Shown piece after piece: positions 55,918 to 64,000 of a stretch of DNA of 64,000 bases (its first letter is position 1; each line of letters begins with the position of its first letter). Both the position numbers and the translations under genes were made by a program. The DNA is taken from positions 227,458-291,457 of the forward strand of contig JAACJU010000001.1 of assembly GCA_021378565.1 (NCBI GenBank), in the 5' to 3' direction. This DNA is from Arcobacter sp. LC1 (GTDB lineage Bacteria > Campylobacterota > Campylobacteria > Campylobacterales > Arcobacteraceae). Below the pieces are notes generated by a model. The model searched no databases, was not told where the DNA came from, and was given only the letters and a program-made list of their open reading frames with translations.

Positions 55918-56976
55918 TTGTTTACTTACGATAGTTTGAAAAGAATTTTATTTTTACTTGATCCTGAAACTGCTCATACTCTTGTAGAATTTTGCCTAAG
56001 ATTTATTCAAAAATTTGCTTTTATGCTAGGAATTTTAAAAAAACTATTTTTAGTACAAAACAACAAGCTAAGTCAAGATATTTTAGGAATAAAATTTGCA
56101 AATCCTTTGGGACTTGCTGCTGGTTTTGATAAAAATGCTACCATGCTTGACGCAACTTTACCCTTAGGTTTTAGCTATACTGAAATAGGAACATTTACTC
56201 CAAAAGCTCAAGAAGGAAATGCAAAGCCTAGACTTTTTAGGCATATAAAAGAACAAAGTTTACAAAATGCTATGGGTTTTAATAATCTAGGCAAAGATTG
56301 TGTAAAAAGAAATATTTTAAAAAGAAAAGATTTAGCTTTGGTGCTTGGGGTAAATATTGGCAAAAATAAAGCAACCTCACAAGAAAATGCTTTGGAAGAT
56401 TATTTAAGCTTGATTAAAGAATTTACAGAGCTTTGTGATTATCTTTGCATAAATATTTCAAGCCCAAACACAAAAGGACTAAGAGACTTGCAAAATATAG
56501 ATTTCATTAAAGAGCTTTTCATAAGTGCAAGAAAAATAACCAAAAAACCAATATTTTTAAAAATTTCGCCTGATATGTCAAGCAAAAAAGCACTTGAACT
56601 TTGCAAATGTGCTATAAAATACGGAGCAAGTGGGATAGTTGCCACAAATACTACCGTTGATTATAGCTTGGTAGAAAATGCAAAAGAAAATGGTGGCTTA
56701 AGTGGAGAAGTTCTTAGAGAAAAATCTTATATTTTTTTTAAAGAATTGGCTTATGAATTATATGGTAAAACTATACTTATAAGTGTAGGTGGCATAAATT
56801 CTTATGAAGAAGCTTATAGAAGACTTAAAGCTGGAGCTAGTCTTTTACAAATTTTTACAGGATTTATCTACAAAGGTCCTAATTTACAAAAAAATATCAA
56901 TCAAGGTATTTTAAAGCTTATGAGCCAAGATGGCTTTAAAAATATTAAAGAAGCAATTGGGAGCGACTTAAAATGA
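55918..56976 (+). CDS. pyrD: Dihydroorotate dehydrogenase (quinone), class 2
   Basis: 352 residues starting at TTG, preceded by AAAGGAAAAA. N-terminal membrane-association helices (SLKRILFLLDPETAHTLVEF), then the flavin barrel: NPLGLAAGFDKNA near 61-73, NISSPNTKGL near 178-187 with the catalytic serine region, and GVGGI-like ISVGGINSYEEAYRRLKAGASLLQ. It oxidises dihydroorotate to orotate with quinone. The class 2 N terminus is clear. Confidence 0.95.
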   Translation: MFTYDSLKRILFLLDPETAHTLVEFCLRFIQKFAFMLGILKKLFLVQNNKLSQDILGIKFANPLGLAAGFDKNATMLDATLPLGFSYTEIGTFTPKAQEGNAKPRLFRHIKEQSLQNAMGFNNLGKDCVKRNILKRKDLALVLGVNIGKNKATSQENALEDYLSLIKEFTELCDYLCINISSPNTKGLRDLQNIDFIKELFISARKITKKPIFLKISPDMSSKKALELCKCAIKYGASGIVATNTTVDYSLVENAKENGGLSGEVLREKSYIFFKELAYELYGKTILISVGGINSYEEAYRRLKAGASLLQIFTGFIYKGPNLQKNINQGILKLMSQDGFKNIKEAIGSDLK

Positions 56977-57068
56977 TTTTAACAAAAATTTCAAAATTTC
57001 AAAATTTTAGAATAAAAAATTTACTTAAATACTTTATTTTTATTTCAATAATTTTTACGGAGAGTTTA

Positions 57069-58322
57069 ATGGCACATAGCACCTTACCAAAATATTATAC
57101 CAAAACCTTAGAAAATGGCTTGCAAATTGTTGCCATTCCTTTGCACAATTCAAGCAATGTTATAACTACTGATATTTTTTATAAAGTCGGCAGTAGAAAC
57201 GAAGTTATGGGAAAAAGTGGTATAGCGCATATGCTAGAACATATGAATTTTAAATCAAGTAAAAACTTAAAAGCTGGAGAATTTGACCAGATAGTAAAAG
57301 ACTTTGGAGGAGTTGATAATGCTTCAACGGGCTTTGATTATACAAACTATTTTATAAAATCAAGCTCAAAAAATCTTGAAAAAAGCTTAGAATTATTTGC
57401 TGAGCTTATGAAGAATTTAACTTTAAAAAACAAGGAATTTCAACCTGAACGAAATGTAGTTGAAGAAGAGCGAAGATGGAGAACTGATAATAGTCCTGTT
57501 GGATACTTACAGTTTAGGCTATTTAATAATGCCTATATTTATCATTCTTACCATTGGACGCCAATCGGCTTCATGAGTGATATAAAATCTTGGGATATTA
57601 AAGACATTAAAGACTTTCATAATATTTATTATCAACCTAAGAATGCTGTTATAGTTGTAGCTGGTGATATAAGTGAAGCTCAAGTTTTTAAATTTGCTAA
57701 CAAACATTTTAAAAAGATAAAAAACAAAGAAGATATTCCAAAAGTTCATGTAAAAGAGCCAAAACAAGATGGAGCTAAGCTTGTAAATATTAAAAAAGAT
57801 AGCCAAGTCCAAATAATCTCCATAGCTTATCATATTCCAAATTTTGAAAGTAAAGACCAAGTTGCACTTTCAGCTTTGAGTGAACTTTTAAGTGATGGTA
57901 AATCTTCGATTTTATATAAAATTTTAGTTGATTCTAAAAAATATGTAAATTCTGTTTATGCTTATAATATGGAGTTAAAAGACCCTGGTTTATTTGTTTT
58001 TTTAGCAGTTTGTAATCCAAATATTGAAGCAAAAGATGTTGGATATGAATTCTTAAAAATAATTGAACGCATAAAAGAAAAAGGTGTTACTCAAGAAGAA
58101 CTTGATAAAATAAAGATAAATACAAAAGCTAGTTTTATTTTTTCACTTGAAGATTCAAGTTCTGTTGCTTCTTTGTTTGGATCTTATTTTGCAAGAGGAG
58201 ATATTAAACCTTTGCTTACATATGAAGATGATATTGATAAACTAACAAGTAAAGATATAGTCGAGGTTATAAATAAATACTTAATACCTTCAAATTCAAC
58301 AACAGTTATTTTAAAAAAATAG
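57069..58322 (+). CDS. M16-family zinc metalloprotease
   Basis: 417 residues from the ATG at 57069, which has a strong GGAGAG site. A longer frame starting at 56973 would add a hydrophobic leader resembling a signal anchor, so the start is uncertain. The inverted zinc motif HMLEH is near residue 57 and the second glutamate is in VVEEERRWR near 133. PqqL/pitrilysin-like single-chain peptidase, probably periplasmic if the long start is used. It sits between pyrD and dapA, as in Campylobacter. Confidence 0.88.
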   Translation: MAHSTLPKYYTKTLENGLQIVAIPLHNSSNVITTDIFYKVGSRNEVMGKSGIAHMLEHMNFKSSKNLKAGEFDQIVKDFGGVDNASTGFDYTNYFIKSSSKNLEKSLELFAELMKNLTLKNKEFQPERNVVEEERRWRTDNSPVGYLQFRLFNNAYIYHSYHWTPIGFMSDIKSWDIKDIKDFHNIYYQPKNAVIVVAGDISEAQVFKFANKHFKKIKNKEDIPKVHVKEPKQDGAKLVNIKKDSQVQIISIAYHIPNFESKDQVALSALSELLSDGKSSILYKILVDSKKYVNSVYAYNMELKDPGLFVFLAVCNPNIEAKDVGYEFLKIIERIKEKGVTQEELDKIKINTKASFIFSLEDSSSVASLFGSYFARGDIKPLLTYEDDIDKLTSKDIVEVINKYLIPSNSTTVILKK

Positions 58323-58346
58323 CTAAGAGATATAAAAAATAAAGGA

Positions 58347-59240
58347 ATGAAAGTGCAAAGTATTCAAGGTGCAATGACAGCATTAATTACCCCATTTAAA
58401 AATAATATTGTTGACAGTGCTTGTTATGAAAAGCTTATAAAAAGACAAATTGCTCAAGGAATTGATGCGATTATTCCAGTTGGAACTACAGGTGAGAGTG
58501 CAACACTTAGCCATAAAGAACATAAACAATGTATCGAAATTGCCGTTGCAACTTGCAAAGGAACTAATACAAAAGTAATAGCTGGAGCTGGAAGTAACGC
58601 TACAAGTGAGGCAGTTGACCTTGCTAAACATGCCCAAAGTGTGGGTGCTGATGCAATTTTATCTGTTACACCATATTATAACAAACCCACTCAAGATGGA
58701 CTTTATGAACATTATAAAGCAGTTGCTAAAAGTGTTGATATGCCTATTGTTTTATATAATGTTCCATCACGAACAGGAGCTGACTTAGAAGCTGATACTG
58801 CTATAAGATTATTTGATGATTTTGCTAATATTTATGCTATAAAAGAAGCAACTGGAGACTTGCATAGATGTGTAGAATTACTTGCAAAAAGACCTGAGTT
58901 TAGAGTATTTAGCGGAGATGATATGATTGATTATCCAATGCTAAGCAATGGCGCAAGTGGAATAATATCGGTAACTTCAAATTTATTGCCAAATTTAAAA
59001 AGTGAATTAACTCACAAAGCTCTTGAAAATGATTTTTTAGGTTCAAGAGAAATTAACAATCTTTTATACCCATTAAATGTTATACTTTTTGCTGAAAGCA
59101 ACCCAATACCAGTAAAAGCTGCCATGTATTTAAGTGGCCTAATTGATTCTTATGAATGTAGGTTACCTTTAGTAACGCCTAGCAAGAATCTTTTGAAAAA
59201 TCTTGAGAAAATTTTAGAAAAATATGAGGTAAAAAAATAA
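58347..59240 (+). CDS. dapA: 4-hydroxy-tetrahydrodipicolinate synthase
   Basis: 297 residues in a TIM-barrel: [16 protein letters not shown] near 42-57, [12 protein letters not shown] near 134-145 with the catalytic tyrosine, and the Schiff-base lysine in AIKEATGDL near 163. Condenses pyruvate and aspartate semialdehyde in lysine/diaminopimelate synthesis. Its stop overlaps the next gene's ATG (TAATG). Confidence 0.96.
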   Translation: MKVQSIQGAMTALITPFKNNIVDSACYEKLIKRQIAQGIDAIIPVGTTGESATLSHKEHKQCIEIAVATCKGTNTKVIAGAGSNATSEAVDLAKHAQSVGADAILSVTPYYNKPTQDGLYEHYKAVAKSVDMPIVLYNVPSRTGADLEADTAIRLFDDFANIYAIKEATGDLHRCVELLAKRPEFRVFSGDDMIDYPMLSNGASGIISVTSNLLPNLKSELTHKALENDFLGSREINNLLYPLNVILFAESNPIPVKAAMYLSGLIDSYECRLPLVTPSKNLLKNLEKILEKYEVKK

Positions 59241-60010
59241 TGAAAGACAAGACTTTAGTAATAAGTGGAGCCACAAAAGGTATAGGAAGAGCGACTGCTT
59301 ATCGCTTTGCAAAAGAAGGGGTAAATATCGCTTTTACTTATAATTCAAATAAAGAAATAGCAGAAGAAATGGTAAAAGATTTAGAAGAAAATTATAAAGT
59401 AAAAGCAAGAGCTTATGAATTTAATATTCTAGAACCACAAACTTACAAAGAATTATTTTTAGAAATTGATAAAGATTTTTCTAGTGTTGATTTTTTTATC
59501 TCAAATGCTATGATTTACGGAAGAGCTGTTGTTGGTGGATATGGTAAATTTATGAAATTAAAGCCACGAGGCTTAAACAATATCTACACAGCAACTGTAA
59601 ATGCCTTCGTTTGTGGAGCTCAAGAAGCTGCAAAAAGAATGAAAACACAAAAAGATGGTGGATCAATAGTAAGTCTTAGCTCAACTGGAAATTTAGTTTA
59701 TATACAAAACTATGCAGGACATGGGACAAATAAAGCGGCTGTTGAAGCCATGGTAAGATACGCAGCGACTGAACTTGGAGAATTTGGAATTAGAGTAAAT
59801 GCAGTAAGTGGAGGACCTATTGATACTGACGCGCTAAAAGCCTTTACAAATTATGAAGAAGTAAGAGATAAAACAGCAGAATTATCACCTCTAAATCGTG
59901 TAGGACATCCCACAGATTTAGCAAATGCATGTTATTATTTATGCACTAAAGATGCTTCTTGGGTTACAGGACATACTTTGATAGTTGATGGTGGAACCAC
60001 TTTTAGATAA
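59240..60010 (+). CDS. Short-chain dehydrogenase, FabL-like enoyl-ACP reductase
   Basis: 256 residues. Nucleotide-binding GATKGIGRATA near 10-20 and the active site NYAGHGTNKAAVEAM, where Tyr and Lys are separated by six residues (Y-x6-K), as in enoyl-ACP reductases and not the Y-x3-K of ordinary SDRs. The following RVNAVSGGPIDTDALKAF matches FabL of Bacillus closely. This supports a fatty-acid-synthesis role (enoyl-ACP reductase III) or a related reductase. Overlaps dapA and pgsA. Confidence 0.78.
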   Translation: MKDKTLVISGATKGIGRATAYRFAKEGVNIAFTYNSNKEIAEEMVKDLEENYKVKARAYEFNILEPQTYKELFLEIDKDFSSVDFFISNAMIYGRAVVGGYGKFMKLKPRGLNNIYTATVNAFVCGAQEAAKRMKTQKDGGSIVSLSSTGNLVYIQNYAGHGTNKAAVEAMVRYAATELGEFGIRVNAVSGGPIDTDALKAFTNYEEVRDKTAELSPLNRVGHPTDLANACYYLCTKDASWVTGHTLIVDGGTTFR

Positions 60011-60570
60011 TGAAAAAGCTAAATAAATCCTTTAAAAAATTAAACTTGCCAAATAGGTTAGCTCTACTTAGAATATTGCTAGCTCCTTTGATGCTATTTT
60101 TTATAATAGGTAGAGACTTGCCTTTTTTAAGATTGCTTGATGGCTCTTGGTTAGATTATTTTGCTGGATTGATTTTTGTAATTGCAGCTATTACTGATTT
60201 TTTCGATGGATATATCGCAAGACAATGGGATCAAATCACAAAACTTGGTGCAATCTTAGATCCACTTGCTGATAAAATGCTTATGCTTGCAGGATTTTTA
60301 GGATTGATGGTAATAGATAGAGCAAATATTTGGGCAGTTTTTTTAATACTAAGTAGAGAGTTTTTTATAACAGGCTTAAGAGTCGTTGTGGCAAGTGAAA
60401 AAAGAAACCTAGCAGCATCCATGGCAGGAAAAATAAAAACTGTCGTGCAAATGTTTGCTATTGGATTTTTAATCATGTCTTGGCCGTATGCTAGCTTGCT
60501 TCTTTGGGCAGCTGTGATTTTAACTCTTTATTCAGGATATGAATATACCAAAGAATATTTTGTAGATTAA
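60010..60570 (+). CDS. pgsA: CDP-diacylglycerol-glycerol-3-phosphate 3-phosphatidyltransferase
   Basis: 186 residues with five hydrophobic helices and the CDP-alcohol phosphotransferase signature DFFDGYIARQWDQITKLGAILDPLADK near 61-87 (D-G-x2-A-R ... G-x3-D-x3-D). It makes phosphatidylglycerophosphate for membrane phospholipids. The ATG shares a base with the preceding stop (TAATG). Confidence 0.94.
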   Translation: MKKLNKSFKKLNLPNRLALLRILLAPLMLFFIIGRDLPFLRLLDGSWLDYFAGLIFVIAAITDFFDGYIARQWDQITKLGAILDPLADKMLMLAGFLGLMVIDRANIWAVFLILSREFFITGLRVVVASEKRNLAASMAGKIKTVVQMFAIGFLIMSWPYASLLLWAAVILTLYSGYEYTKEYFVD

Positions 60571-60580
60571 GTGATTTAGT

Positions 60581-61630
60581 TTGGGAATAATAATTTTTTT
60601 AATAGTTTTATCGTTTTTAGTTTTTTTCCATGAATTAGGTCATTTTAGTGCGGCAAAAATTTTCAAAGTCAAAGTTTTAACCTTTTCTATTGGTTTTGGA
60701 AAAAAAATATATTCTTTTAATTGGCTAGATACGGATTGGCAAATAAGTCTAATACCGCTTGGTGGATATGTCAAAATGAAAGGTCAAGATGATACCAAAC
60801 CAAACCTAGTAGATAATTCAGATGATAGCTATAATACAAGAGAGCCTTGGCAAAGAATAATCATTTTATTGGCTGGACCTTTTTTTAACTTTTTACTAGC
60901 GGCAATCTTATATTTTATTATTGCGCTTATTGGAGCAAATGCCCTGTCTCCAACTATTGGAAAAATAGTGCCGAATTCAGTGGCTTTTAAAAGTAATTTA
61001 CAAAAAAATGATAAAATAGTTCAAATAAATAATACAAAAATCAAAACTTGGACTAAGCTAGCAGAACTTATCACTACAAGCAAAGGAGCTTTGAATGTTT
61101 ATATTCAAAGAGATGGAAAAGTTTATAAAAAAATTATTTCTCCTAAAATTGAAAAATCAAAAAATATCTTTGGTGAAGATATGCAAAAAAGACTTCTTGG
61201 AATTAGCCCAGAATTTAAAATAATCAAAGTTCATTATACTTTTTTTCCAGCTATAAAATATGGCTATAAACAAACAGTAAAAGCCTCAAAACTAATCTTT
61301 CAAGGTGTAATTAAACTAATAGAAGGGGTAATTCCTAGCCGCCAAATAGGGGGAGTTATTAGCATTGCTAAAATAATCTCAAGTGCAAGTCAAAACGGAA
61401 TAGTAGCGCTCTTTACGGTTATTGCCTTAGTGTCTGTAAATCTTGGCGTACTTAATCTCTTGCCAATTCCAGCTCTTGATGGTGGACATATCATTTTTAA
61501 TATTTATGAAATAATTGCTAGACGAAAAGCAAGTGAAAAAGTTTTTATGTTCTTGACAATTTGCGGATGGATTGTTTTAGCATTTTTGATGCTACTCGGT
61601 TTTTACAATGACATAACAAGGTTTTTTTAA
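60581..61630 (+). CDS. rseP: Membrane-embedded site-2 zinc protease (RseP family)
   Basis: 349 residues. The zinc motif HELGH is at residues 18-22 in the first helix, and the third helix carries LNLLPIPALDGGHIIF near 293-308, with the metal-binding aspartate. A PDZ-like region lies between (about 120-200). Regulated intramembrane proteolysis of anti-sigma factors is known for the family. I take the TTG at 60581 as start: it gives the usual short N terminus before the first helix, although its ribosome site is weak. Confidence 0.92.
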   Translation: MGIIIFLIVLSFLVFFHELGHFSAAKIFKVKVLTFSIGFGKKIYSFNWLDTDWQISLIPLGGYVKMKGQDDTKPNLVDNSDDSYNTREPWQRIIILLAGPFFNFLLAAILYFIIALIGANALSPTIGKIVPNSVAFKSNLQKNDKIVQINNTKIKTWTKLAELITTSKGALNVYIQRDGKVYKKIISPKIEKSKNIFGEDMQKRLLGISPEFKIIKVHYTFFPAIKYGYKQTVKASKLIFQGVIKLIEGVIPSRQIGGVISIAKIISSASQNGIVALFTVIALVSVNLGVLNLLPIPALDGGHIIFNIYEIIARRKASEKVFMFLTICGWIVLAFLMLLGFYNDITRFF

Positions 61631-62338
61631 ATGAATAAAATGTCTAAAAATAAAGCAGAAGAAAATCTAGATACCGTAATAAGCCAAATTGAGCAAGCAA
61701 GGCTTAAAGTCTCAGCACATCACATAGTAAGTTTAGTTGCGATTAGTAAATATAATACATCTGAAGACATAAAAAATCTCTATTTTGCAGGGCAAAGAGC
61801 TTTTGGGGAAAACAAAGTACAAGATTTAAAAACAAAAATGCAAGAGCTAGAATCCCTGCCTATTGCTTGGCACTTTGTGGGACACCTTCAAAAGAATAAA
61901 ATCTCAGCTTTGATTGAGCTAGAGCCATATTTATTTCATGGACTTGATTCTTTAGAATTAGCATTCGAACTTAACAAAAAATTAGAGAATAAGAATAAAA
62001 ATATGGCTTGCTTGTTGCAAGTAAATTCTTCATACGAAAAAAGTAAAAGTGGATTTTCTCCCAAGCATTGCTTAGATGCTTATAGAAATATAGAAAAAAA
62101 TTGTCCAAGAATACAACTCCAAGGACTAATGTGCATAGGTGCAAATTCAAAAAATAAAGATGAAATCAAAAAAAGTTTTCTCTTAACAAAAAAATTTTAC
62201 GAAGAAACTAAAAAAGAATTTAATGCAAAAATTTGCTCAATGGGCATGAGTAATGATTTTCAAGAAGCCATAGAGTGTGGTTCAAATATGATAAGAATTG
62301 GAAGTGCTCTATTTAAAGAGTTTAAAGAATTTAAATAA
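61631..62338 (+). CDS. PLP homeostasis protein (YggS/YlmE family)
   Basis: 235 residues. The PLP lysine is in LVAISKYNTSEDIK near 41, followed by FGENKVQDLKTKM and WHFVGHLQKNK near 78, and IRIGSALF at the end. A single-domain alanine-racemase-like fold without racemase activity that buffers pyridoxal phosphate. Starts immediately after rseP; codon 4 (MSKN) is an alternative start. Confidence 0.93.
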   Translation: MNKMSKNKAEENLDTVISQIEQARLKVSAHHIVSLVAISKYNTSEDIKNLYFAGQRAFGENKVQDLKTKMQELESLPIAWHFVGHLQKNKISALIELEPYLFHGLDSLELAFELNKKLENKNKNMACLLQVNSSYEKSKSGFSPKHCLDAYRNIEKNCPRIQLQGLMCIGANSKNKDEIKKSFLLTKKFYEETKKEFNAKICSMGMSNDFQEAIECGSNMIRIGSALFKEFKEFK

Positions 62339-62390
62339 ATAAAAATCTTCAAAAATCTTAAATTCTAAATAGCTTTAAAAATTAAATATC

Positions 62391-63182
62391 TCAATACTTC
62401 AAAGCATTTTTAAAATTTTTAATTTCATCTTTCATATTATCTTGACGCATAAAATGCTCTCCTATTAAAAAAGCATCTATACCTTGTGAATGTAATTTTT
62501 TTAAAATTTTAGGGCTATCTAATCCACTTTCCGCAACTAAAACTTTACCCTTTGGTATTTTTGGAATTAATACTTCACAAAGTTTAAAATCAAGTTCAAA
62601 GGTTTGCAAATTTCTATGGTTTATTCCTAAAATATTTGCTCCACACTTTAGTGCTTTTTGTAAATCTTGCTCATCATGTATTTCAAACAAAACTTCTAAT
62701 CCAATATCTCTTGCAAAGTTAAATAGCTTTTTCAAATCTTTAAAATCTAGAGCTTTTGCAATCAGTAAAATAAAATCAGCTCCATAAATTAGTGCTTCTA
62801 AAATTTGGTATTTATCAATTATAAAATCTTTTCTAAGTAAGGGCAAGGAAATATTTGCCTCTTTTAAAATCTCTAAATTTTTCAAAGAACCTTTAAAAAA
62901 GTGTGGTTCAGTTAAAACAGATATTGCACTAACTCCAGCTTTTTCATAAACTCTAGCAAGTTTAAGAACATCAAAATCAGGACGAATCAATCCCTTGCTT
63001 GGACTTGCCTTTTTAAGCTCAGCTAAAATATTAATTTGATTTTTCTCACTAAGTGCTTTTAGGACATCTTTTATGATGATTTTTTTTGAAGATAATTTTT
63101 CCTCTAAAAGCTCAAAAGAAATTTTTTGTTTTTTAATCTCTAAATCATGACTTGTTTTTTTTAGAATCTCGTCTAAAATCAT
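62391..63182 (-). CDS. trpC: Indole-3-glycerol phosphate synthase
   Basis: 263 residues in a TIM-barrel: ILAELKKASPSKG near 51-63, a conserved LTEPHFFKGSL near 91-101, LLRKDFIIDKYQ near 114, and VAESGLDSP near 215. It forms the indole ring precursor of tryptophan. The other trp genes are not adjacent here, as is usual in Campylobacter. It overlaps the upstream TPR-protein gene by four bases. Confidence 0.95.
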   Translation of the reverse strand: MILDEILKKTSHDLEIKKQKISFELLEEKLSSKKIIIKDVLKALSEKNQINILAELKKASPSKGLIRPDFDVLKLARVYEKAGVSAISVLTEPHFFKGSLKNLEILKEANISLPLLRKDFIIDKYQILEALIYGADFILLIAKALDFKDLKKLFNFARDIGLEVLFEIHDEQDLQKALKCGANILGINHRNLQTFELDFKLCEVLIPKIPKGKVLVAESGLDSPKILKKLHSQGIDAFLIGEHFMRQDNMKDEIKNFKNALKY

Positions 63183-64000
63183 TTTTTAACTTTACTCTTG
63201 CTGATTTTGGTATGTTTTATATACTTTTGTTTTTTAATATCTGTACTTAACTTTTGCTTTTTATCATGATATTTTTTAGCAATTTTTATTTTATGATGTT
63301 TAGTTCTTTTTACTTTCTTGCTTATTTTTTTAATTTTACATTTTTGTATAGTATCCCAATGAAATTTAATATCTTTATCAATAAGCCCAACCTGCCCAAC
63401 AACTTTTTTCATAAGAATTTTTGCACTTTTGCATTGTCTTAATTTATATTCGCCCCAAGCTATAGAATCCATATAAGCTAAATTATTAGGTTCAGCTTTT
63501 AGAGCCTTTTTGGTTAAAGCCAAACCTTCTTTTATGTCAAGATTATATTTTATTAATAAATAACCTAGAAAATTTTGGTAAATTGGCATATTTGAAACGC
63601 TCAAAATATAACGCATTTTTTTAATAACAGATTTCAAAACACTTCTTTTATTTTCTGCACTTTGAAACTCTAAAACTGCTAATTTTGCATACATATTTAT
63701 ATCATTTGTCTTTTTATAAATCTTTTCTGATAATTTATATGCTTTCTCATAATCAAGATTTTTTTCGTATAAAGATAGTAGTTTAGCATTATCAAGATGT
63801 TTTACTTTTAAAAATTTTATAGCATCTTTTATATCTTTAATTTCTAAATAACTAACTAATAACTCTCCTACTTTTTTTTGCAATAATTTTTGCTTTTCAT
63901 TTCCATTCAAAGAATTATAAGTTCGTTTAAGAATCGAAATAACACCATCAAGATTATTATTTTCTCTATAAAAAGAAAAAAGTTTCATTCCTAAATCAAG
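63179..64000 (-). CDS. TPR-repeat protein (start beyond window)
   Basis: The visible 273 or so residues contain tetratricopeptide-like helices (AYKLSEKIYKKTNDINMYAKLAVLEFQ ... GLALTKKALKAEPNNLAYMDSIAW) and a lysine-rich C-terminal tail. The frame stays open to the right edge upstream of an internal ATG, so the true N terminus, probably with a lipoprotein signal as in the Campylobacter relative upstream of trpC, is not seen. A scaffold or assembly role is likely but unproven. Confidence 0.72.
   Translation of the reverse strand, partial: LDLGMKLFSFYRENNNLDGVISILKRTYNSLNGNEKQKLLQKKVGELLVSYLEIKDIKDAIKFLKVKHLDNAKLLSLYEKNLDYEKAYKLSEKIYKKTNDINMYAKLAVLEFQSAENKRSVLKSVIKKMRYILSVSNMPIYQNFLGYLLIKYNLDIKEGLALTKKALKAEPNNLAYMDSIAWGEYKLRQCKSAKILMKKVVGQVGLIDKDIKFHWDTIQKCKIKKISKKVKRTKHHKIKIAKKYHDKKQKLSTDIKKQKYIKHTKISKSKVKK

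Noticed and set aside
1-64000. CRISPR array or cas genes
   Set aside because: No regularly spaced 25-40 bp repeats and no cas-like protein found.

Overview
This is a low-GC, AT-rich chromosome segment that reads as a Campylobacterota genome, most likely Campylobacter. The right-hand 24 kb carries gene sets I associate with that genus: rny, 5-FCL, a TlpA-like thioredoxin, ftsY and radA; then murJ, an MsbA-like exporter, pyrD, an M16 peptidase, dapA, a FabL-like reductase, pgsA and rseP; and finally trpC beside a TPR protein. I cannot name the species from the sequence.

Layout. (1) 1-6577, minus strand: one tightly packed operon, hsdM-hsdS-[alpha/beta hydrolase, small middle protein, SMC/RecF-like ATPase]-hsdR. 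The three genes between hsdS and hsdR look like an ABC three-component (ABC-3C) conflict system nested in a type I restriction-modification (RM) locus. HsdR runs off the left edge. (2) 6798-11987: a TRAP transporter (dctP-dctQ-dctM) divergent from a TctD/TctE-like two-component system. (3) 12417-15267: an Nramp-type metal transporter and a tryptophanase that follows the enterobacterial protein very closely. (4) About 15638-39399: a 23.7-kb integrated element. It is bounded by an imperfect repeat of about 60 bp (attL/attR) lying at the 3' end of a TIGR02757-family gene, and it has a complete tyrosine integrase beside attR. (5) 39366-64000: core chromosome.

The element carries a D5/NrS-1-like helicase with a degenerate Walker A, a Rep-like protein, a single-strand-annealing set (DUF932, Gp157, Rad52-like, DUF2958) led by two small membrane peptides, and a defence region. 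The defence region holds a SIR2-HerA pair with an overlapping HNH gene, and a second type I RM operon. In that operon a HepT-like HEPN protein sits between hsdM and hsdS, and HsdS carries an intact MNT nucleotidyltransferase domain at its N terminus. A coiled-coil membrane protein, IS256 remnants, a toxin-antitoxin remnant, an interrupted XRE gene and the integrase follow. I see no conjugation or virion genes, so it resembles a satellite-like or mobilizable element.

Main observation: both type I RM operons carry a toxin-like module translationally coupled to the RM subunits, an ABC-3C hydrolase system in one and HEPN/MNT in the other, with MNT physically fused to the specificity subunit. An attractive inference is that these modules guard the RM systems or are licensed by them. 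This rests on reading motifs and gene order only; no database search was possible.
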